Shown here in pieces: positions 22,871-29,647 of a stretch of DNA of 33,235 nt. Numbering within the stretch: the first letter of the stretch is position 1; the number at the start of each line of letters is the position of its first letter. The stretch is from Planctomycetales bacterium. Its GTDB lineage: Bacteria; Planctomycetota; SZUA-567. The notes beneath the pieces were generated by a model that was not told the DNA's origin, ran no database searches, and saw only the letters and a program-made list of their open reading frames with translations. The position numbers and the translations under genes are program-made. The stretch covers positions 1 to 33,235 of the forward strand of contig BNUQ01000019.1 of the NCBI GenBank assembly GCA_025997475.1, in the 5' to 3' direction.

Positions 22871-23914
22871 ATGCCCACGATTCGCCTTGATATTCGCGAC
22901 GGTTACGACGTGCAGATTGCCGACCGCGTTTTGGCGCGTCTCGCGGAATTTTTAGCGCCGCGCTTTTCGCCGCGTCAAGCGGCGCTCGTCACCGACGCCA
23001 CCGTTAATCGCCTTTACGCCGACGCCGTAACGGACGGTTTGACCGCCGCCGGCTGGCGCGTGGCAAAAAAGGTCTTTCCGGCGGGCGAGAGCGCCAAGAC
23101 GCTCGCCAATTATCAAGAATTGCTCGGTTTTCTCGCCGATGAAAATTTCACCAAATCCGATGTCGTCCTCGCGCTCGGCGGCGGCGTGATTGGCGATTTA
23201 GCCGGTTTCGCGGCGGCGACTTTTTTACGCGGCTTAAATTTTTTGCAGTTGCCGACGACGTTGCTCGCGATGGTCGACTCAAGCGTCGGCGGCAAAACCG
23301 CCGTCAATTTGCCGCAAGGGAAAAATCTAATCGGCGCGTTTTATCAGCCGAGTTTCGTGTTGGCGGACACCGCGACGCTCGCGACTTTGCCGCCGGAGAA
23401 TTTCGCCGACGGCGCGGCGGAAATTATTAAATACGGCGTGTTGGCGGACGCGCCGCTCTTCGCCGAACTCGCCGCCGGCAAACTGCGCGAGAATTTGACC
23501 GCGATTATCGCCCGCGCCGTCGCGATAAAACGCGATTACGTCGTCGCCGACGAACACGACCGCGGCAAACGGCAGGAATTAAATCTCGGACACACTTTCG
23601 GACACGCCGTCGAAAAATTAAGCGACTTCCGCATCCCGCACGGACACGCCGTCGCGATAGGAATGGCGTTAATCGCGCGCGGCGCGGCGCGGCAAAATTT
23701 CTGCGACGCCGAGGTGCCGGAGAAAATCGCGGCGGTGTTGCGCCGCTACGATTTGCCGACCGCGTCGCCGTTCCCGCCGGCGGCAATCGTCGCCGCCGCC
23801 GCGAACGACAAAAAACGGCGCGGCGGACAAATCACGTTGGTCCTGCCGCGCCGAATTGGCGAATGCGCGTTGCAAACGGTTGACGTTAAAGAGTTGGAGA
23901 ATTACTTGATTTAG
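22871..23914 (+). CDS. aroB: 3-dehydroquinate synthase
   Basis: A 347-residue NAD- and metal-dependent cyclase converting DAHP to 3-dehydroquinate, step two of the shikimate pathway. Motifs are GGGVIGDLAGFAAATFLRG, PTTLLAMVDSSVGGKTAVN and LPQGKNLIGAFYQP (substrate and NAD site), DGAAEIIKYGV (metal and substrate ligands), and GHTFGHAVE with the metal-binding histidines, then HGHAVAIGM. Length and order are normal. ATG 22871 is preceded by ACGGGGAGATTAAGCG, a good ribosome site. No other shikimate genes are adjacent. The aroB family also includes sugar-phosphate cyclases for natural products, but the motif set here is that of dehydroquinate synthase. Confidence 0.96.
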   Translation: MPTIRLDIRDGYDVQIADRVLARLAEFLAPRFSPRQAALVTDATVNRLYADAVTDGLTAAGWRVAKKVFPAGESAKTLANYQELLGFLADENFTKSDVVLALGGGVIGDLAGFAAATFLRGLNFLQLPTTLLAMVDSSVGGKTAVNLPQGKNLIGAFYQPSFVLADTATLATLPPENFADGAAEIIKYGVLADAPLFAELAAGKLRENLTAIIARAVAIKRDYVVADEHDRGKRQELNLGHTFGHAVEKLSDFRIPHGHAVAIGMALIARGAARQNFCDAEVPEKIAAVLRRYDLPTASPFPPAAIVAAAANDKKRRGGQITLVLPRRIGECALQTVDVKELENYLI

Positions 23915-23942
23915 TAGTTTTTTTGTTGAGGGGAGTGTCGCG

Positions 23943-24272
23943 ATGATAATTCCAACCGCAGAAATACCTCAAAAAGAACTTAACGCCGTCTATGGAATGT
24001 ATTTGGACGGCAGTATCGTTTTAGACGAACCGACGCCCAAGCGTTCCGGTTCAAGGGTGGTTGTGGTGTTTTTAGGCGAGCAAAGACCTAAAAAACCAAA
24101 CTTACTGATTTTTTCGATTTATACGGCGCGTGGGAAGACACAAGCGGGATACCGAGACCATTATTGCCGATATTTATGCCGCGCGACAAGCAAAACCGGA
24201 TATTCAATTATGAAATATCTGCTTGACACTAATATCTGCGTTTATTTTCTCACCGGAAATTATGTTAGATGA
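23943..24272 (+). pseudogene. Decayed VapBC toxin-antitoxin pair
   Basis: The first part encodes an antitoxin-like N-terminus (VYGMYLDGSIVLDEPTPKRSGSRVVVVFL). Near 24104 the reading slips: the sequence then reads FFDLYGAWEDT in one other frame and RDTETIIADIYAARQAKPDI in a third, ending at a TGA. Two small indels therefore broke the antitoxin gene. That TGA overlaps ATG 24210, which opens MKYLLDTNICVYFL, the unmistakable start of a PIN-domain VapC ribonuclease, but a TGA stops it after 20 codons. The broken frames happen to fuse into one 109-codon open frame. The ATGA overlap is the classic vapBC junction. The pair is non-functional. Confidence 0.75.
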
Positions 24273-24300
24273 TTGGTTTTAAAACCTCGGTTACTCGTCA

Positions 24301-24612
24301 TTACGAATTACCGGCGGCTTCTTCGGCGTAGCGCAAATGACATTTTACCGGCGGCAAACCGACGGGGTATTCGCGAGCGATAAAATCGTCAAATGAAATT
24401 GCCGTTTCCGGATGTTTCGTGTATTCGGCCAGTCCACTTTCTATGCAGGCGATTTCTTCGCCGGTCAAGTCGGTTTCAACGACGGCTTCAAATTCATCGA
24501 CCGCCAACACCGAAAGAAGCGGTTGCAACGCTTTTAATTTGACGGTATCAAGCCCGTCAATAAAAGCGTGGGTTTGGGCGCGTAAAACGGTTAATTGCGA
24601 TTGGGCGGTCAT
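24301..24612 (-). CDS. Presumed antitoxin of a RelE-type module
   Basis: A 103-residue acidic, mostly helical protein. It begins 1 nt after the stop codon of the RelE-like gene, so the two are translationally linked with the toxin first. The segment IACIESGLAEYTKHPETAISFDDFI resembles the C-terminal region of several RelB/antitoxin-like proteins, in which a short helix is followed by a prefix-like HPET...DDF motif. No helix-turn-helix is clear by eye. The antitoxin role is inferred mainly from pairing; an unrelated small protein is possible. Confidence 0.6.
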   Translation of the reverse strand: MTAQSQLTVLRAQTHAFIDGLDTVKLKALQPLLSVLAVDEFEAVVETDLTGEEIACIESGLAEYTKHPETAISFDDFIAREYPVGLPPVKCHLRYAEEAAGNS

Positions 24613-24613
24613 C

Positions 24614-24865
24614 TTAATTCCTCCACTTATAAATTTGCCCGCGAACGCCGATGTCGGTGATGATAATCTCGCCGCTTCTAATGTCGAATAATATCCGGTA
24701 ATCGCCGACGCGCACGCGATAGCCGTCGCGTCCGCGCAAATGCTTTATATCGCCGCGCGGCGGTTCTTTCCGCAAATTTTCTATTGCCGCGCTAATTCGG
24801 CTTTTCGTCGGTTCCGACAATCGGACGAGAGATTTACTTGCGCGCGCTAATAATTTCAAATTCAT
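24614..24865 (-). CDS. RelE/ParE-family toxin
   Basis: An 83-residue basic protein with the RelE-fold signature: an N-terminal helix pair with SLVRLSEPTKSRISAAIENL, then IKHLRGRDGYRVRVGDYRILFDI, the beta-sheet core that carries the conserved arginines and tyrosines, and a C-terminal IITDIGVRGQIYK strand. RelE-type toxins cut mRNA in the ribosome; ParE-type toxins act on gyrase. The R-x-G-x-Y-R-x-x-x-G-D-Y-R pattern favours RelE. ATG 24865 overlaps the TGA of the upstream ABC ATPase gene (TGATG), and GAGG lies 8 nt before it. So it is the third gene of the ABC operon, with its presumed antitoxin as the fourth. Confidence 0.85.
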   Translation of the reverse strand: MNLKLLARASKSLVRLSEPTKSRISAAIENLRKEPPRGDIKHLRGRDGYRVRVGDYRILFDIRSGEIIITDIGVRGQIYKWRN

Positions 24866-25566
24866 CAATGCGTCCTCATAACTTTTTTATCCCTCCCCGC
24901 CAACTTCCCGCCCGTCATTTCATAAATTCGCGCGCCGGTCGGCGAAATTACCGCCTCCGCTTCGTGCGTAACCAGCAACACGGCGGTGCCGTCGCCGACG
25001 ATTTGGGCAAAAAGTTTCATTATTTCATTCGTCGTCGCGAGGTCTAAATCGCCCGTCGGTTCGTCGGCGATAAGCAACTCCGGCGCGTTTATCAGCGCCC
25101 GCGCCAGCGCCACCCGCCGCGCCTCCCCGCCCGACAGTTCCGCCGGAAAATTCGCCGCCAAATGAGCGATGCCGACTTGCGCCAACCGCGCCAACGCTTT
25201 GGCGGTAATCTCGCCGTCGCGCCGCGCGAGAAAAAACGGCAAGCGCACATTGTCGAGGACGTTCAAATTCGCAAGCAAACTTTGCCCTTGCGGCATATAG
25301 CCGATTTTCGTATTGCGCCACCGCGAAATTTCCGCGTCGCGCCACCCCCAAATATCCTGCCCGTCAAAAAGCACCGCGCCGGCGGTCGGACGCAACAAGC
25401 CGGTAAGCATATTCAGCAACGTGCTCTTGCCGCTCCCCGACCGCCCGACGACGCTGACGATTTCGCCCTTCGCGACGGTCAAATCCACGCCGTCCACCGC
25501 GTTGAAAGCGACGCGGCGCCCGCCGCCGCGCCGATATTCTTTGGTCAAACCCGTTGCCGCCAACAT
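24865..25566 (-). CDS. ABC transporter ATP-binding protein, LolD/MacB/FtsE type
   Basis: A 233-residue ATPase pairing with the FtsX-like permease encoded just upstream. Walker A is GRSGSGKST near residues 38-46, the signature LSGGEARRVALARAL is near 140, Walker B with D-loop is LLIADEPTGDLD, and the H-loop is LVTHEAEA. ADEPTGDLD is typical of the LolD/MacB/FtsE subfamily, which couples ATP hydrolysis to periplasmic mechanical work or lipoprotein, peptide or haem efflux. ATG 25566 follows GGGAGAATAAAA and starts 2 nt after the permease stop. An upstream in-frame ATG at 25620 would overlap the permease by about 50 nt and is less likely. The product probably forms a 2+2 complex with the permease. 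Confidence 0.93.
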   Translation of the reverse strand: MLAATGLTKEYRRGGGRRVAFNAVDGVDLTVAKGEIVSVVGRSGSGKSTLLNMLTGLLRPTAGAVLFDGQDIWGWRDAEISRWRNTKIGYMPQGQSLLANLNVLDNVRLPFFLARRDGEITAKALARLAQVGIAHLAANFPAELSGGEARRVALARALINAPELLIADEPTGDLDLATTNEIMKLFAQIVGDGTAVLLVTHEAEAVISPTGARIYEMTGGKLAGRDKKVMRTH

Positions 25567-25568
25567 TT

Positions 25569-26780
25569 TTATTCTCCCGCCCGCATTGTTAGATAGGTCT
25601 CGGCGCGACCGATTTTCCACGCCGCGTAAGCGGCGGCGAGCAAACCGGCGAGCGCGACCAACGCCAAACTGAACAGCGCCATTCCGAAAATATACGCCGC
25701 CGCCGGCGGAATATAGGGCAATTGTAACCGGTCGCCGATGTAAGTGCTAAACGGGAAAACCGCGAGCGCGGCGAGGACCACGCCGATTAAACCGCCGCTT
25801 GACGCGGTCAAAAACGCCTCGCCCAACACGATGCCCGCCACTTTGGCGCGGGTCGCGCCGAGCAATCGCAAAACGGAAAATTCTTTTTTCCGCTCGTTGA
25901 CGCTACCGGAATAGACCGCCGTCAACACCGTCGCCGCGACGACCCACAGCGCGACCAACACCGCGAAAACTTGCCCTTTGAGCCGGCGCAACGCCTGCCC
26001 GATTTGTTGCACGACGCCCTGCGCGACCACCACCTCGACGTTCGGATTTTCCCGCCGAATTTCGCGGGCGACCGTCGCGGGCGGACGAGTGCCGTCGAGC
26101 CGCACCAGCACCGCCGAAATCGCGCCCGCCGGTTCGTCGTCCGCTAAAAAGTGTAGTTTTTCCTGATGCGCGTGGTCAATCAGCGTCCGTATCGTGCTCA
26201 TATTCATCAACACCGACCGGTCTAAACCGGTCGCCGTTTTGCCGATTTGCGCCGCCACCGGATATTCGCGTCCGAACAGTTTGACGGTGCGGTTCTCGCG
26301 CGCCAGAATGTCGCACCCGATAGCGATTTGCCCGTCGCGCAACCCTTGCGCGGGCAAGGCGGTAAGCCACGGCTTAACCACAAAATCCGTCTCCGGCTCA
26401 AACGCGATTAACTGCACCGGCAAATCGCAACAATCGGCGGAAAGCGAAGTCAGAAAGAATTGCGGCGACACTTGGCGCACGCCCGGCGTCGGCGCGATTT
26501 TCCGCGCGATTTCCCCGTTAAAATAAAAATAATTCGGCTCGCCGCCGAGCAACACCGCTTCGGCTTTTTGCGCGTTTCCCGTCGGCACGACCATCAAATC
26601 CGCACCGAACCGCGCCGCGAGCACGTCTAAACCGGTTTGAATACCGGTCGTAAAAATCGCGCCGCCGAACAGCGCGCTCGCCAAAATCGCCGCCACCGCC
26701 GTCAAGCAAACGACGCGGAGCGGTTGCCGCCGCAAATTTTCACCGGCTAAACGCCACGCGGTCAATTGTTTTTCAGCCAT
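25569..26780 (-). CDS. FtsX-like (MacB-type) ABC permease
   Basis: A 403-residue integral membrane protein. TM1 is near residues 23-45, a large extracytoplasmic domain spans ~50-270 (FGADLMVVPTGNA, DRSVLMNMSTIRTLI), and three C-terminal helices lie at about 275-300, 325-350 and 365-390. VNERKKEFSVLRLLGATRAKV is the cytoplasmic coupling segment of the FtsX family. It overlaps the DUF4418 gene by 8 nt and is followed after 2 nt by the ATPase gene. In anaerobes this trio is seen near iron- or redox-related genes, but nothing in this window identifies the substrate. The extracytoplasmic Cys-Cys pair (SADCCDLPV) is notable. Confidence 0.9.
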   Translation of the reverse strand: MAEKQLTAWRLAGENLRRQPLRVVCLTAVAAILASALFGGAIFTTGIQTGLDVLAARFGADLMVVPTGNAQKAEAVLLGGEPNYFYFNGEIARKIAPTPGVRQVSPQFFLTSLSADCCDLPVQLIAFEPETDFVVKPWLTALPAQGLRDGQIAIGCDILARENRTVKLFGREYPVAAQIGKTATGLDRSVLMNMSTIRTLIDHAHQEKLHFLADDEPAGAISAVLVRLDGTRPPATVAREIRRENPNVEVVVAQGVVQQIGQALRRLKGQVFAVLVALWVVAATVLTAVYSGSVNERKKEFSVLRLLGATRAKVAGIVLGEAFLTASSGGLIGVVLAALAVFPFSTYIGDRLQLPYIPPAAAYIFGMALFSLALVALAGLLAAAYAAWKIGRAETYLTMRAGE

Positions 26781-27186
26781 TTTTTTTCTCGCCGCCGCGC
26801 CGCCAATAAAGACCGATGCTCGCCGCCGCGCCCGTCGCGAGCAGTCCGCTCAAAAGCACCAACGCCGGCAACGTCAGCGACCGGCATCCCATATGCGCGC
26901 CGGGGCAAACGCCGACGAGAACGGCGGGAATCAGCAGGGCGAGAACGGCGTTCAGAAAAATAGAAATCGTTAGTCCGCAACGGAAAGACGCGGAAGCGGT
27001 CAACAGCGTCAACAGTCCCAAAACCGCGACCAGCAAACCGAGCGCGAATTCGACCCGCGCCGTCGAATGACACTTCATCGTGATATACTCCACCGGCGGA
27101 CAAACCGGAAAAAGCGTCTGCGGTCCGAACGCGATTAAAACTCCGATAACGAGCGCCGCGCCGCCGATAAAAGAACTGAAAGTCAT
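26773..27186 (-). CDS. DUF4418 family membrane protein
   Basis: A 137-residue protein with about four transmembrane helices (N-terminal GGAALVIGVLIAFGPQTLF, then FALGLLVAVLGLLTLL, SIFLNAVLALLIPAVLVGV, and a C-terminal helix). The conserved cysteine/histidine pattern is that of DUF4418 (PF14387): P-V-C-P, MKCHSTAR, GVCPGAHMGCRS. It is the first gene of the permease-ATPase operon and overlaps the permease gene by 8 nt. The conserved cysteines suggest metal or redox handling, but no function is established. ATG 27186 is preceded by AGGAGGTGAACCG, one of the best ribosome sites in the window. Confidence 0.85.
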   Translation of the reverse strand: MTFSSFIGGAALVIGVLIAFGPQTLFPVCPPVEYITMKCHSTARVEFALGLLVAVLGLLTLLTASASFRCGLTISIFLNAVLALLIPAVLVGVCPGAHMGCRSLTLPALVLLSGLLATGAAASIGLYWRRGGEKKNG

Positions 27187-27230
27187 CGGTTCACCTCCTG
27201 TTTTTCGCCGAATTTAGGCATAGACGAGGC

Positions 27231-27258
27231 AATCTAACCGCAATCGACACCTTGTCAA
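27231..27258 (-). promoter_or_regulatory. Sigma70-like promoter of the DUF4418-ABC-toxin operon
   Basis: On the minus strand a perfect TTGACA (27258-27253), a 16-nt spacer and TAGATT (27236-27231) lie 45 nt upstream of the DUF4418 start codon. Confidence 0.55.
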
Positions 27259-27309
27259 CAGGTTTGGTGATATTTTGGATTAAAGCGATGGGGGATTGGT
27301 AATTCGTCT

Positions 27310-27774
27310 TTACTCGATTCCCAATTCTTTCAATTTGGCGAGGAGCGCCTCGCCTTTGACCGGACGCTGAAAGACCGCCGCCGCGCCGAGTTTGGCGGCG
27401 GTTTCCAATTTCGCCGGCGACAGGCGGTTGCCGATTAAAATCAACACGCCCGTCGCCGCGATTTGCCGAAAGGCGCGCCCAAAAGCCGGATAATCTATCC
27501 CGCCGCCGAGCGCTTCATCGACAATCGCCACCATTTGCCGCCGCCGATATTTTTTCGCCAACGCCAATCCTTCCGCGCCGGTTCGGGCTTCATAAACATT
27601 CTCAAAACCGCCGGGTTGCAAGGCGTTGACGACAAGCCGCCGGTTCGTCGCGCCCGCGTCAACGACGACAATCGACAGCGGCTGACCGGTGAGCATATAA
27701 ATAAATTTCTCGCGCAAACCGGCGAGTTCCGCTTCCGTGTAGTAATCTTTTTTCTCGGTTTCGTTGGGCGGCAT
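27310..27774 (-). CDS. Response-regulator receiver-like protein with degenerate active site
   Basis: A 154-residue single-domain protein with the alternating strand/helix pattern of a CheY-like receiver (SIVVVDAG at strand 1, MVAIVDE at strand 3, GVLILIG at strand 4, AAVFQRPVKGEAL at strand 5). Asp86 sits at the phosphoacceptor position. The acidic pair is reduced to Asp39-Ala, the conserved Thr/Ser is Gly115, and the conserved Lys is Arg137. Canonical phosphorylation chemistry is therefore doubtful and it may be a pseudo-receiver. An N-terminal extension of ~35 residues precedes the fold. No output domain is present. It follows fapA on the same strand, separated by a 160-bp repeat element. 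ATG 27774 has AGGA upstream. Confidence 0.75.
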   Translation of the reverse strand: MPPNETEKKDYYTEAELAGLREKFIYMLTGQPLSIVVVDAGATNRRLVVNALQPGGFENVYEARTGAEGLALAKKYRRRQMVAIVDEALGGGIDYPAFGRAFRQIAATGVLILIGNRLSPAKLETAAKLGAAAVFQRPVKGEALLAKLKELGIE

Positions 27775-27793
27775 CGATGGCGTCCTACAATTG

Positions 27794-27930
27794 AGAATGC
27801 AGAATTAAGAATTAACAATTAACAATTAACAATTAACAATGGTGGAGTTAATTATTGAAATTTCGCGAAGCGTAATTTTGATGATTACTCCGACAGTAAT
27901 TGTTAATTGTCAATTGTTAATTGTTAATTG
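27794..27930. repeat. Inverted heptad-array element between fapA and the receiver gene
   Basis: The left array (AGAATTA, then four ACAATTA units, to 27840) and right array (GTTAATT/GTCAATT units, 27897-27930) are inverted around a ~57-bp core with GGTGGAGT, TTTCGCGAAGCG and ACTCCGACAG. It lies 4 nt beyond the fapA stop codon. The same plan is seen at 2276 and 32713. Confidence 0.8.
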
Positions 27931-27934
27931 CCTT

Positions 27935-29347
27935 TCACTCCGCGAACGGGTTTTTGCCGTATTTTTCGACCTTGATGGTGCGATGTTCGGGGTCTTCGGA
28001 CAGGGTTATCGGTCCGCGCAGGGCGTCTAAAAAGCGCCGCTGATAATTCGCCGTTTTTAACGTTACGTCGTGGTGCAGAACTTTTTGCGCCACCACCACC
28101 GCCAGCGGTTGGCGGTCGGCGCGCGCCAGCAACAACTGCCGCGCCGCCGTCAGTTTTTGATGCGCTTTTTGCAACTTGTCAAAAAGATAATACGCCTGCT
28201 TTATTTCGTTCTGGCGCGGCGCGGACAAGGACAAAAAGTATTTATGATTGCCGAAATTCGCGCCGAGGTCTTCGACGACGTGGGTAATGTTGTGGCACAA
28301 AATTTTGAGCGCGTCGTCCACGCGGCGGAGTTCGTAATTGACGCCGGTAACGACCACCGTCGGCGTGCCGATGTCGCTCCCGAATTGTTTCGCCTCCACG
28401 CCGCGCAAAGCCAGCGTTTCGCCGCCCATAATTTTGCCGGCGCGCACCGTGCCGCGGCACCACACCGTCGAATTGAAAATTTCTTTGGCGACGTTGAGGT
28501 CGCCGCCGGTTTCGCATTTCGCGCAGTTGATTAAGTATTTGGCGTCAATCGACCCTTGACAAACGATGACCGCTTTGCCGCGTCCGTTGACGCCGCCGTG
28601 CGCAATCAAATTTTCGCGACAGACGATTTTCGCCGCGCCCACGACGCCGTCGATTTCCACGTTTTTCGCTTCAATCGCAAATTCGTCTTTCACGCATCCG
28701 CGCACAATCACGTAGCCGTCGAATTTAATATTGCCGGTGTCGAAGCCGACATCGCCGCGCACCTCGTAACTTTGGCTGACGGACAAGGTCTTGCCGCTAT
28801 ACACCGGTTGTCCGTCGGCGGCGGCAAGCACGGTGACGCCGTCGGCGGCAAAAACTACGCCTTCGCCGAGCAACAAGACCGCCGCTTTGCCGTCGCGCGC
28901 GGGCAACGCTTTGCCGGCGAGCGTTTTGCCCGCGCTCCCCAACGTCGGCGAATGCACCGTCGCCAAGGCGTCGCCGTTTTTAACCGCGACAATGCGCATC
29001 GCGTTTTTGTAGTCGATGTTTTCTAAATTGGACAATTCGCCGTCCGCGAGCGCCGCCCCGTCGTAAAGCGGTTTGCCGCTGACGTTGACCAAAAATTCGA
29101 CGAAGCCGTTTTTACCGTTGACCGCCGGCGTGCCGGCGGCGATTAAAATTTCCGTCCCCTCGGTCAACTTCGGCAAGTCGGCGAAAGCGTCGCGAATCGC
29201 CGGTTTGTCAATGCCGTAAAGCACCGTTTCTTTCGCCAGCGCCTGCTCTAACGCCGACGGCGTGTCGATACTCTGCGGCGACGCGGCGACCACCGCCAAC
29301 TTCGCCGTCATTGCTTCGGGATTAACTTTAAGAGAGAAGCCGTTCAT
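27935..29347 (-). CDS. fapA: FapA / DUF342 family protein
   Basis: A 470-residue protein of the DUF342 (flagellar assembly protein A) family. An N-terminal domain (NGFSLKVNPEAMTAKLAVV...LYGIDKPAI) leads into a beta-helix-like middle of regular short repeats rich in G-x-V/I (VEIDGVVGAAKIVCRENLI, AHGGVNGRGKAVIVCQGSI, GGDLNVAKEIFNS). A coiled-coil segment follows (~390-430, NEIKQAYYLFDKLQKAHQKL), then a short C-terminal domain. The family is cytoplasmic and linked to envelope or polar structures; no flagellar genes are here. A 161-bp mobile element ends 1 nt before ATG 29347, so the native 5' region has been displaced, and its end AGGTCTA now sits at the ribosome-site position. The original start may have been further upstream. 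An in-frame extension through the element exists but is not natural. Confidence 0.85.
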   Translation of the reverse strand: MNGFSLKVNPEAMTAKLAVVAASPQSIDTPSALEQALAKETVLYGIDKPAIRDAFADLPKLTEGTEILIAAGTPAVNGKNGFVEFLVNVSGKPLYDGAALADGELSNLENIDYKNAMRIVAVKNGDALATVHSPTLGSAGKTLAGKALPARDGKAAVLLLGEGVVFAADGVTVLAAADGQPVYSGKTLSVSQSYEVRGDVGFDTGNIKFDGYVIVRGCVKDEFAIEAKNVEIDGVVGAAKIVCRENLIAHGGVNGRGKAVIVCQGSIDAKYLINCAKCETGGDLNVAKEIFNSTVWCRGTVRAGKIMGGETLALRGVEAKQFGSDIGTPTVVVTGVNYELRRVDDALKILCHNITHVVEDLGANFGNHKYFLSLSAPRQNEIKQAYYLFDKLQKAHQKLTAARQLLLARADRQPLAVVVAQKVLHHDVTLKTANYQRRFLDALRGPITLSEDPEHRTIKVEKYGKNPFAE

Positions 29348-29348
29348 T

Positions 29349-29509
29349 AGACCTGTTCTAAACCTACGAGTGAGCAAATGTTCGTGTCTAATTTTTCGTG
29401 TCGCCAGGAAAAATGACGAAGCAATACCGAGAGTATTGCCAGGAATTTTGACGCGGCGGGACGGAAAATTAGCCGAAAATTTGCCGCGAATTGGTTGTCG
29501 AACAGGTCT
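29349..29509 (-). mobile_element. 161-bp TIR element (MITE), copy 4
   Basis: Again exactly 161 bp and in the orientation of copy 2. One end is diverged (AGACCTGTTCTAAACCTACG), the other intact (GGTTGTCGAACAGGTCT). Flanks are ATT (29346-29348) and ATC (29510-29512), a 2-of-3 match, so this copy is probably older or the flank has mutated. It abuts the fapA start codon. Confidence 0.88.
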
Positions 29510-29579
29510 ATCGGTAATCCGTGATTGATAATTGCTTGAGATTATCGAATAAATCCCCCGAAAAAACTTAACCGTAATC

Positions 29580-29612
29580 AAAAAGAAAGAACGGCGGGAT
29601 TGCCCGCCGTTC
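29580..29612 (-). terminator. Rho-independent terminator of the kinase gene
   Basis: GAACGGCGGG and CCCGCCGTTC (29589-29612) form a perfect 10-bp stem with a 4-nt loop. On the minus strand it is followed by TTTCTTTTTG, 36 nt after the kinase stop codon. This is the cleanest terminator in the window. Confidence 0.85.
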
Positions 29613-29647
29613 CCTTCGGTAAAATAAATTCGCGGCAATTCGCCGTC

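Noticed and set aside
27794..27930. CRISPR-like array
   Set aside because: The repeats are 7-nt tandem units without spacers and no cas genes are present.
29348..29638. N-terminal extension of the fapA frame through the mobile element
   Set aside because: The 161-bp element happens to be open in this frame; the translated part matches the element's translation in the broken gene near 4.5 kb, not a FapA domain.
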